Below are positions 30,301 to 42,300 of a stretch of DNA of 64,000 nucleotides, piece after piece. A program made the translations under genes and the position numbers. The DNA is taken from assembly GCA_037179385.1 (NCBI GenBank), contig CM074185.1, forward strand, positions 51,649,000-51,712,999. Direction: 5' to 3'. The DNA comes from Holothuria scabra (lineage: Eukaryota > Echinodermata > Holothuroidea > Aspidochirotida > Holothuriidae). Each line of letters begins with the position of its first letter. Within the stretch, counting starts at the first letter, position 1. The notes below the pieces were generated by a model. The model was given only the letters and a program-made list of their open reading frames with translations. It was not told where the DNA came from and did no database searches.

Positions 30301-33300
30301 AAATTTGACGATTAATAGCTTCCCGGTGGCCATCTTGGTGCCCCTTATTTGTCCCAGTCGGTGGCGATCATCTATGGATAGGACGTATACGTTACATGCT
30401 GTTTCCATGTATATAAGTCCTTGGATCTTCCCAACTCTTCTACCATGAAATTCCTAATTATCATCATATCTGTAATTAATTGTTTCAAAAAGCAAAACTT
30501 TCCCATGCGCACCATATTCCCAAAACAGTGGTGTACACATTTCAAAGAGAAAATTAGAGAATTTGGAAGCTTGCCCTCTTCCCTTGGAAAAGTGTATTTA
30601 CACGCTGCTGCTTTGCTATTTACAAGCCTGAGAAATGTCACTGCCGGCTGTCTGAGGGGTCGCGCCTTTAAAAATTTTCTATGTTCACGGCAAGACTACA
30701 TATTTCAGGCAGAGCATCATTTGCCCACCGTACTCAACTGTTCTCATATATACCTATCTTGGGATACCTTTCAACCCTCTCCGTTGAGTAATCTTTGTAA
30801 ATGGATTCTTAAGATCTTTAAGTGCCAAAATGTTGTCACTGTGCCTTTGCGGAGGGCATAGATATACTAAAATTGTTTTCCAGAGCAGCATTGCTGGCAA
30901 AAAAAAAGGAAAAAAGAGGAAGATTTCGTCCTTTTTTGCGCAGTTTCATTTAAAAAAAGAGTAATGGCTAAATTTTTTCTCTTTTTTTAATCCTTCCTTC
31001 TGGTAGAATAAAGGTCAAATTAAGCACAAAAATGTACCTTTTGTCAAGAAGGTAGGGTGTGGTGCATAGTAAAAAATGTCCGCCCCACCCCAACCTTCAT
31101 ATTGCTGTAGTCCACTATATCACGAAATTCGAAACAACAGTAAGCACATGTGTAGTTGTCATGATGTTTGAAGGGTACCCTAAAAGACCCATTTACTGAA
31201 GTTTGAAATTAATTTTCGGTGGATTTACGACTAGTTGTTGGGAAATTTTGAGGTCACCTACGCGAAAGTTGTAACTCGAAGAAAAAATAAAGAGAGTGTG
31301 TGTCACATTGCAATTAACCTTAAACACAACTGTATGGTTTAGTTGTTCTATTGTAAACTGGTTCATATTTTAATTATACTTCTCTTATTAGGAGGTGGCA
31401 CCAACATTGCCAATGCTCTAAGAATTTTAAGAGAAGGCATGCTTCCACATAGCCAGCACCGAGAAGGTAGTTACAAAGCAGCCGTTTTTCTAGTTGGTAA
31501 CGGTAAGATCGTACTCTATTTGGATTATATAACATTCAACTTCATTTCCGAGAAATGAGGCAAAAAGAAGAAAATTTATTCGGCTTTGTGACTCCCCAAC
31601 AGGGAGGACATATTCCGTTTGGTAAATGATAACTAACTTTGTAAGTTACCTTAAACTTAACTTCATATTTAGTAACGGAGTATCCCGGTTGTCTTTCTCA
31701 TGTCCTCTAGTATTTCACTTCCACGAAGTCTACTTGTCATATGTAACTGTTATATTTTCTGACGTCACCCTTTCAGTGGTAGTTTCAACAGGTGGTATGA
31801 TTTCTTTGGATTTTTTTTCGAAGAATTTCCACTAGATAGGTTACTTTTGTAGCCCTTCATAGATAGCGGGAGACTTGCAGGGAGGAATTTTGCCTTAACA
31901 TCGGAGACTGCTGAGCAAAATTCTCTTAAGTACCCTGGAAGGGTTGGTCCCAAGTACTTGTGTTTGAACCTTTACATGGGTAGTAAGTCACGCAACGAAA
32001 CAGAACCTTTCGTAGAAATATCTGGTACTACAATCCAGTGTAACATCCCTCTGACGAAATTTCTTTACATAATTTATGTTGTGAAGTAGGCATGTGAATT
32101 CGGACGCATTAAGGGAGTCAAAACCCTAAAGAATGTATAGCCTATATGTCATTTGAAGGTTTTAGCAATGCACTGAAGTCATTCCTCATCTGAGTTCCGC
32201 AAAGGTTAAGTGGTAGAAATTTGGCTAAGGTTTGGAAAAGAAGATGTTTCAAAGCGAGCATGTGGGATCTTAGATTTAAAAGATACATTATATGGGCAAC
32301 CTGTTGATGAAATCTCCTGTAGTTGAATTTACCACACTCCTGTCAAAGAATGCAATAACATCAGTTAAAAACGTCTACTGAAGTTGGTTGACCTTAAACA
32401 GGCTAGGTCCTTTGTTCAAAAAGTGAGGAAAAATAGTCCTTTGTCAGCTTTTCTGTCTACTATTTGAGGCTACTTGAATGAATCCCTTTAACACTGTTTC
32501 CCGAAGTCTACTTGTTACTACTGTTTGCACCAAACAGGTTTTGAGGCTCGTGTCTTTTTTGATGGAACGCAGTTGACAATATGTAAAATAGTCCACAAAT
32601 TAATTGCCCCCCAAACAAAAATGAACAGATTTACTTAATCAATCGGCTTTCTGTTGCAGCTTTCTGGTTTTTTCATGTATAAAGCATATGCACTTTGGTG
32701 AAACTTTGAATCAATATTAAAAATGTAAAAAATATGGGCGTGAAAATATGCTGAACACCAGAACGGGTCTCCATTTTTCATTTCTTGTCATGAGCTGTCC
32801 ATATTTTTCTTAGGATAAAATAAATAATCTTTTTCGTCTGATAACATTCAACGAAGTTTGCATCTATTTAGGTTGACATGGTTAAAAGATCCTTGTTTAA
32901 AACAAGCGGTAAGATATTACGTCACCATTCGAATTCGGGCATTTAAACATGTGTGCGTTACCCCATATTTATTCACCTTTGTCAAGAATTCGACATGGCG
33001 ATCGCCACCATTACTTGCATACAGTTTCAACTAAGTTTGTTACTTAGACGTGTACAAATGTGTAAAATGGATATTACGGTGTGCCTTTCCTTGAGAGTTT
33101 TTGTGTACCACTCTTTTCATTATCTTCTTCTTATTTGAAGGTGAGACTAGTGAGGGCGGTTCTCCTCAGAGGGAGGCAAGACGGTTGGAAGCAGAAGGAG
33201 TTAGTATATATTGCGTCGCTTTCGGTGAAGATGCAAATCAAAATCAGCTACAAGCGATCAGCAGTCAACCTCACAGGGAACACCTCTTTTTCTTAAGACA

Positions 33301-36300
33301 GTACATTTCTCTCACTGGTTTAGTTTACGCAGTTATCAATCAAACTGAAGGTAGGTCTTTGATTAGTAAACGGACAATTGCTTTGGTTCTGGGAACACAA
33401 AAGATAAGCTTCTTTGATATGTGGTTAACTTCTTTCGTTGCTAAATCAAGATTATTAAAGTATACCCGAAGCCTGAAATTCAAAAGTATGTGTTACATGG
33501 CCTTTCATATAACTTAAAACACAACTCCAATCTCCATAGGTAACTTTGTAGCTACAATATAAAACGTTGAAATTTATTCACTGACTTTAAATAAGCATGG
33601 TAGATTGCATTAAAATTTATGATTATATCGTTGTCCTACTGAAATAACCATTTTTGTATTGCTGTGTGTTCATGAACAGTTACCGCACCTTATGCCAAAG
33701 TATGTACTCCAATGCTAAGAGATGACTTGATTTAACAGCCAGAGGAGTAACTACGGTGGGGGGGGGGGGGGGGCGATCGCAATACAAGCTCATTATTTTC
33801 AAATCTTTTTTTAAAAAAGGCAAAAAGGTAACTACGCCAATAACTTACCATTTTCACCTTAAAAAATGGAAACTTTTAGTGCTTCCCCATAAAAAAGTAT
33901 AACTACGCTACTGAAACCTGCCATCTCTACAAAACGTATTCTGCACAAAATCTCTAGGTGTTCGAAGTCATTTGCAAAAAAATAATAATTTCAAAGGGAA
34001 CTAAAGCATTCCTGAAGAAAGTCACAAATTTTGGACTATTTCAATGTAAGGGAACTAATTTCAACAAGAAAGATGAATGGGATTAATTTCGCAACCTCTA
34101 AAACATATAATTGTAGGATTCTCGACATGTGGATTTTTAAGGACCAGCAATGTTCATAGTCAAGCCCATATGAAAACATCTTCGCATCTTCCTTTTGTAA
34201 AAAGAGACAACGGTTTTTGTACACAACGCAACTCATGTTATACGTCAGTGTTGTAGTATGCGTCACTCCCAGCAAATCCGCATTATAATGTTTTAGAGAT
34301 TTTCACCCAGCAAAATATAATTATTGACATTTGACATAATAATTTGTGCAGTTTTATGGTTTTTCATACACAAATTTCCATTATACTAAATCTCATAGCT
34401 GATAAATGTAGTCTCCAACCTTTCTGAAGATGATTGATATTCTCTGCAAAGAGATAAAACTGTTCGTCATCACATCAAAAGGACATGTAAAGATTGTCTT
34501 TCTACCACCAGCATTTATCCGAACAAAGGGGTGGAGAGATAACAATGTAATTTATCTTAAGTAGGTGCAGTGATAGCTTGTAGACTAGCAACCATTTAGA
34601 TAAAAACAAGTACCACTAATACAGACGTTTTTTTCAGATTTCAGTGAGTGCGGAGTATCAGAAAACACTGTCTCCAGAGGTCGGGTTGTAGGAGGAACTG
34701 ACACCAACCCTGGTGCTTGGCCGTGGCAGGTTTTACTGGAAATTCGCAGTGAACTGCATAGAGTAAGATTAAACCAATTTTCTAATTAATTTCACTACGG
34801 TCTATTTCGTCATGATTCGTATGATTCTTTGAACCATCAGACATGGCCAACAAGTTCTAGGGAGCTGTTACCATTAAAGGAGAATCGTCAAAACTGTCAA
34901 CGTTCAGTTTAAAGACAAAACCTGCTTATAGGTATTATTCTGGCCGCATCCACAATTTCTATGAGATTTTCAATGAATTTAGTAATAGCCCAAATAGAAT
35001 CATCGTACGATCAAGATTTGTAGTAATCAGCTGGTTTTGATGCTGCTTCAGCAAAGCCAGCTGATCCATGAACGCTTAATACTCAACTGAGGAAGTACAT
35101 TTTTTTTTGTTTCATTTTTAATGTGAAATTATAGCAACATTCGCCTTTCCCCTCTATACTCGCAAACGATCAATATTAGGCTTAAGCCACCAAAATTAAC
35201 AATGAAAAAAAAAAAAAAAAATCAAAACAATTTAAAAGATTTGTTTTCCGCCACCAGATCTCGGTTCATATCAAAGGGGTGTTAACATTTAATGACTTAT
35301 TTCCTTAAGCGGGCCCTGTCCCGTAAAATGAAAACCCACGGTTGAACTATCGGTTGTGTAAGAGTAAGAAGCTTTCTGAAAGGGTTTTTCGGGGAAACAT
35401 TCTGGTATAAATTTACTTTCTTTTGAATGAATATTGACAGTCAAGGATATTGATTTTAGTCATATTAAATCAAATTGAAAGCAACCAGTTGAGGGGATAA
35501 ATGCAACCCTTGTCTCTCGATGAATTCGGTGTGAAAGTAATGTGACTCATATCGAAAACCAGCTCCCTTCTTCGCGTGTTCACCACGAGAATGTTGTAAA
35601 ACATTCGTCTAGAGTAATTGCGCTTCCTACTTCGCAACAATACTATATTAGAGGTCCTTAAAATTATAACGAATAGCACAGGACTACAAGGAAACAGCAT
35701 AACATTGGAGAAAATTAAGAAGGGATACGGACCATGGTCGAGATCCAGATGTTGATATTCGAGTCATTACGGAACTTCTCTACTGGAGGCCAAAAGAATA
35801 TATAATCACGCTAAAACGTTGAAAGAGTAACGACATTTAGTAATGTAATAACTTTATCGCGTTACTTAAGTACGAAAAAAGGTCGTTTGAGCTTAAAGAA
35901 AAGGAAATACCCCAATTTAGTATGTTATCTCCATGGATGTCATACGTGTTCGTCTCGATTCCGTTCTCTAGCTACTACAACAGCAAAATTAAGATACTAT
36001 AAGTTGAAGATTTATCCTCGCAAACTTTATGTTTATGGGTGTGAAAAGGTATGGTGTAGGAAACTATTAAGTGCTGTTGTGTTGGAACAAAATGTTTTTA
36101 CACGCTCAAATTAAAACACTAAGCTTAAAGGGCTTCAGCAATCGTACGTAAGAACAGTTACAACAACAAAGAAACTGACAAATTGGTTTCAATTCCGAAG
36201 ACGTTGTTGCAATAACTGATTGACTTTGTACAACATTACGTTTCTCTTACGATGATGTTCTTCATGCCATACTTCTTATTTACCGACTTGGTTTTTTAAT

Positions 36301-39300
36301 TTTGATTTTTTTCGTTCCCCCCCCCTCCCAGAATGGTCACTGAATATCCATCGTAATGAAATCGGTTGAGTATTTTTTTTTATAATTTGTTGTTTGACAT
36401 ATGTCGATGACGTCGTTTACCACCGATATCTTCTTTTCCCCCACATGACTCATAAATGACGCAAATACTATGAATGCAAAGACTTGTTAAAGGCTTCAAT
36501 ATTCACAGATCCTTCGCCATCACTGGTTAAGTAGTACCCCGCTGTGAAAAAGAATGAGATCTGGATACCACTTTTAACGAAGTTAAATATTTCATTTTCT
36601 TTTTATTGACATATTTAGTTTAGATGTGGATGACCCTCATTGACCGTTACTGGGTCCTGATAACAGCATCTTGCCTGCCGAGAAATGATAGCAGGTTCAG
36701 CATCACTGTCTTGTTAGGTAACCATTTTGTCTACTGTAACCTTTTAACTAACCACAGGTAAGACCCTGTACAAGGGTAAAGGAATTTCTGCCTTCTTTTA
36801 AAATGTCACTTTCTCTCAGATGTTGCCACTCATGTTACTACTTCAAACAAAAGTAATTGAGTGACGTTTCCCAGTCAGCAATATCCGGCGGTCCGCCGGC
36901 GGCCATCGTCGTCTTTTGATCGGCCGTGAATAAGTGGTTGGCCACTGAAGGACCGCCGAAGGGCCAGCGGAGGTCCACTGGCTACATCCGGGTCACAAAC
37001 AAAATTGAATGCTGGGTACAATTTTTCAGCCAATCAGTTTCATCGCCGTCGGAGGACCGCCGGCGAGCAACCTGACATTTCTCCGACGGACCGCCGAAGT
37101 GGCCGACGGCGGTCGTTGCCGAGAAATTTGCTGACAGGTTTGCCACTTTTATATGTTCAACAGTATTAAAAACCATCGTTTATTTGTGTATTATTCATCA
37201 CCGAGGCAACTGGAATTCAGAATAACTTATTTGGACTATTCCTGCCTTACAAATGTGTGCAAACATCATTTTCCGTACCATTTATTGGCCATGGAAAGAG
37301 AAAATATAACTTACTCCGTTACTTTGGCCACCCCCCTGCTCATACATCAGAAATGTGAAGATATGTGTTGCTGCATGCGTAAAGGACACTTAACGTTGGG
37401 TCGAGAACTTTAACATTCTATACCTATACTGTAAACATAAAAAGAAACATTCGAGTTTTTGCTTATTTTTGCTGGTCACCGATCACTGTTTTATTGCCAG
37501 TGATCGGTGAAAGATGTCCGACTATACTAAAACTTGCTATAAACGCGAAAGGACCAACATCTTATAGCTGCGTTGACTTAAACTGCATTAAATCCATATG
37601 GTGAAATTTTAATGAGGACAGTATTGCTGGGTGGTATTTTCATTCAAAGTTGGACTTAATGTTCAAGTAATGATTCAAGGAATTGTCCAACACTAAATCA
37701 AAACTATAATATTGTAGGCAAATTCCGCTATCAGTAGCTGGAAATCATCCAACATCAATCGATGGAAGTTTTCCAAGGTTCATCCCTCTTTAAAAATAAT
37801 TAGTATGTGTCAATGACAAAAATTCCCGGTCTATATTTTCATCAGCAATAGCTCATGTTTTCCATAAGGGCCTATATTTTACTGAATAATTTTACTCTTA
37901 TCATTGCATTTTTGAACCATTTAACTACCCAGTTGTCGTAAAAAATATGTTTTGGAACAATATAATCAAATTTCTTCATTCTGTTTCTCAACTTCTCCAT
38001 TAACTATGAGCGGTACACTTTGATAACGCAAACATGGTGATGAGTTGCTAAAATAAATTGGAAATTTCAAGAAGTTTCTTTTTTAAATCAATATGTTCCC
38101 GATAATCTCACGATCATGACACTCTAATAACAGTTTGCCTGTCGAGTTGGGATTTTTCTACTTCATTTAGACACATTCATGAGACAATCAATTGAAAGTT
38201 TCTCCCACATTAACATTCAAAAACAATGAATTTCCATTCTATCAATTAACTGCCTTTCAAAATTCAAGACAACTTATTTGAAGTGAAGCACAAATTTCAC
38301 CTTTAACTTGGTTTTGTCCGTTGGTGTAATAACTAAATGATAGATCACTGGTGACAAACTTTCTGAACTTTCTTACTTTTTCGATTGACAGTCAGGTTGT
38401 GCAGTTTTCAGTTCCTATATTTATGCCCATAATGCATACGAATACTGACAAAAAATTCGACGTTTTTGTCTTAGTTCTCTCAGAGCACACCTTCATATTC
38501 TTGTTCTCCTGTATTTTTCATAGTGCCTGATTTGTCAGAGGGGATATATCATTTCTGGTCGTTTTGATATTGTTGAGTTCTACACGAAACACATTCTCAC
38601 ACACCTCACAAAACACTGAAACCTTCTCCTTTAGAAGATCAAAGATTTTTGGAAGGAAACCTGGTCTAATTTGGATAGTACTTAACCATCTGCGCAATGA
38701 TGAAACTTATGGAAGTGTGAAAATTCTTTGACAAAATTGATATGCCCGGGGACTTTGGTGGTAGAGAGATAGAACTATCACCTTATCTCAGTAAATCCAT
38801 CTTCGTCTTCTTGCCTTCCTTCTCCCTGCGGAATTCGTAATTGTGAGCAAAGAAGGGAAGAGCTGGTCACTGCAAAAATCTGCAAAAATTCCCCACCTTG
38901 CATGATCAAGTTGTTGACTGTTTTTGATTTTGTTGTAACTTTCTCCATGGCTTGTTTGAACTGTTCTACCTTTTTTCTGAGGCAAAAAATCGCTGCCTCT
39001 CTTTCTTCAGCATATTGTTTTGCTTATAAGATGGTGTGAATGGAGGATTGTCTGTGTTTCTTGAAGAAACACTAGGGGAATCATCCTCACGACCGTGGTC
39101 CATGCTGTGTGAATTATCTTCACCTTATGTGATCGGTCACTGCAAAGAAACCAATGAAAACAAGGTGAACGTCCCTTACAGCATGATCATCACCATCACT
39201 AATACATTTATAGTACTACTGTATCCCAAATGAAATCATCATCAGATACTAGACGTATTTCCTGTAGGTTGGAAAATAGGTCAAATCTACTGTTAGTACT

Positions 39301-42300
39301 TGGTAAGCAATCGGTGGAGAGTGGGATAGGCTTACAAATTGTGGGTTGTTACTCTTTTTTTATTTCTGATTAAAAGATAAACCCCACCAGAAACGTCTGA
39401 AAAGCAGTAAAATATGGCACTCCCTACAGTCTTACTAACATGATGCAGTGCAGAGTTCTGAATGTTTTTAAAGTGGCGAAAAAGGAACTCTGAAATTGTA
39501 AATTTTTTTCGAAAGTGGTGCCAAATGCCAATACTCCAATTGGTGAATCTCCCAAGTGATTTAGATCTTTGTGCAAATGAAATAACATAGAGGGTTTGAA
39601 ATTTACAACCAAATGGGCGAAACAGGAAAAACAATACAAAAAAGTTCCAGAGTGTGAAGCAGAAGTAGTGACTTGAACCGTTGATAAATATGTAGAAGGT
39701 GCATGCTTTTGAATCATGAATGTATCTAAAAAATGTAGAATTTCATCTGTTTATGATGTATCAAAAATGAATTTATTATATTTACTACACACATCTATTT
39801 TGGTGATGTCTGGAACAGATTTTTGTCTTTAAATTTTCAAAAAATGGTAAACATAAAAAGGTAATACAAGTATAAAAACTTACATTTTTCGAAACAGAAG
39901 TACAAGTAATAAGGAAACCTACAACATAGATTCATGTTAGGCATGAGGGTAGAGGGAACCCTTGCCTGGAGTAGAAATAATTGTCTGTGTGAAATTGGAG
40001 AAGCCAATGACATAAAGTATCTTTTCTACCCAAGATGCACACACTTCATTGATTCAATAAGGGCAGAATGTGTCCACTAAATGTGTCACTGGAAAAGAAA
40101 TGTGTCTAGCATGTTAAAGCATTTGAAATATGTTACTCCATATACTGATTAGGTTGATTCACGAAGTAAAGGGGTAGGGTGGCCGGAAGCAATCGACTGC
40201 CACTGTCCCATACCTATGCCCTTGCAAAGAACTAGTTACAGGTTAGGTATACTGTACTTTTTGCTTCTTCTGATGATCTTCAATGGGTGGGAGGCTCTCG
40301 CTTTTCCTCTTGACGGACCTGCCTTGGATAGACAAAGGTTTAGGAGGGTTGGGAATGTCACAAAGTGTAGGGACTGCATTTCACTTCAACCTGTTCTTGG
40401 TGCGTCTGTTGGAAAACTTGTCCAATTCAAAGTGTGTGGCACAAATACGTCAGTTGCGTGAAAAGTAGTGTGGAGTTCTCTTGAGCAGAGTATCCTGGAC
40501 CTATTGCTGGGACCTGACATTAAATAAATTGAGAAAGCTATCAAATATGCATGACAAAATGGTGCTAAACCTAACATAACTCTATTTATGACCATCACAT
40601 CATGTGATACATACTGTATGCATGTGAGTTGTAAGCCTACACTGTCCACGTGCCAGTATTTTTGCCAAGCTGCATCCAAACTGCTTCATTGCTTTAAGGC
40701 TCACTTTCCAGAGGCAAAATTTATTTTCTGCCAGTGATTTGTACATGAAGACACCATTTCGAGATGCAGAAAGTAAAGTAATGATGTGCAATACCCCTAA
40801 AACATATATTCAATGAATTAAGTTTGGAACATTACATAACCGATGTATGATTGTACACACGTGAACGTTTACAGCTGTCATCATGCAGTTTTGGGCCTAT
40901 CCTAGGCCTACTTCTTAGGCTGCTTTAAACGAAAGACAAAATTTATGACTAGAGCCTAGGAAATTAGTTTGTACACTGTTTGAGCGTCGAATGAAGAACT
41001 CCTTAGCTCCATTGAGTATGGCCTGGGCTTGCCATTACTAAGGTTGCCTAGCGTAGACCTAGGCTAAATAAGAGGTCTAATGTTAGGCCTGACCTAACGC
41101 CTAGCTCGACCAAATAAAAATCACACTTATTTCAACACATAGCCTAGCTAATAAAACATCCTCATACCACTCCTTGAAATTGGGGGGAAAAATACAGGTC
41201 CGGTCGTTTCTTTGGCAAATCGAGCAATTTAACCCCGAACAGCGAGCTGAACTTACAGATTTCTTCCCCGACGCCCTCCTTCATACGGATAAATATTTTA
41301 TACATATATATATATATATTGAAAAGGTTGCAATATTACAGCTCCCTTCACAGGGTTGAGCACTTTACCATTGCCTGGTTGACTTTATTAATTATTTTTT
41401 ACTATTACGGTTACATATATATATATTAATATTGTAAGAACCAGATACAAATTCCATGTCTGGACCAAATAAAGACCAGATGTAGGCCAGAATTAGTTTT
41501 CAATATATGGACCATGTTTGTCTCATAAAATTTGAGCCATCAACTTTTTATATGGGCCATACATTTTCTGACGTTATATCAAGTTATATCTGCCGAATTC
41601 TTGTTAAAGACTGACACATATTCCATATCTGGACCAGATAGAAATTCTCATATAGGGACTACATATAGATTTTGAGTAAGGTTTCTCACTATGAATAGTT
41701 ACGTTCAGGGCACTATGCATTTCCTTAGAATTTTGGAAAATATCGACAACATCCCCCAGTTTTTTGTTGGTCACTTTGGATGCCAGTGCCCTGCGCACTA
41801 ATATCCCCCATGATAAAGGTATTCCCGCATGTAAATCTTTGCTCTCCGCTAATGTTTTCTCGAATTCTTTTATAAAGAATTTTTGTGTTTAATTGCCTTT
41901 ATTCTAAAATGCAACAATTTTGAATTAAATGGAAGTCACTATCTCCAAATCTGCGGTACTGCAATGGGCAGCAGAATGGCCCCTAGTTATGCTATAATAT
42001 TTATGGCTTTCTTAAAAAGTAAGTTATTGTCAAATTCCCAGTTTAAACGGTTACATTACTATCGATATATTTATGATATATATTTCAATTGGCAGCATGT
42101 ACCCGATAATTTCAAAGTCTTTTTGAGGTCTTGTAATGACTTTCATCCTTCCTTTCCTCCTAGAATTCCTTTTCTCGATGTTCTGGTCTAGCTTAATCAT
42201 TAAGATATTGCTACAACCCTATCTTGCAAACCGACAAATACACATACTTAACTTAAATAGTTCTCATCATGTTAGTCTGAAAAAATCCATAGTATTTAAA

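Larger units (their letters stand above)
26351..31391 (+). other. Intron 3 of gene B (5.0 kb)
   Basis: It contains a decayed open frame (26920-27195), an 18-bp palindrome (27138-27155), an A20 tract (28264-28283) and a degenerate AT-rich tandem repeat (28380-28740). Frames at 29212-29636 and 30421-30861 overlap each other or antisense frames and show no domain. Confidence 0.65.

Noticed and set aside
30372..30861. Overlapping sense and antisense frames of 146 and 89 codons
   Set aside because: Mutually antisense frames without domains in intronic sequence are most likely chance.
36619..36717. Using the first acceptor of gene B's His57 exon
   Set aside because: It gives a stop at codon 5 and a wrong exit phase, while the second acceptor fits both neighbours.
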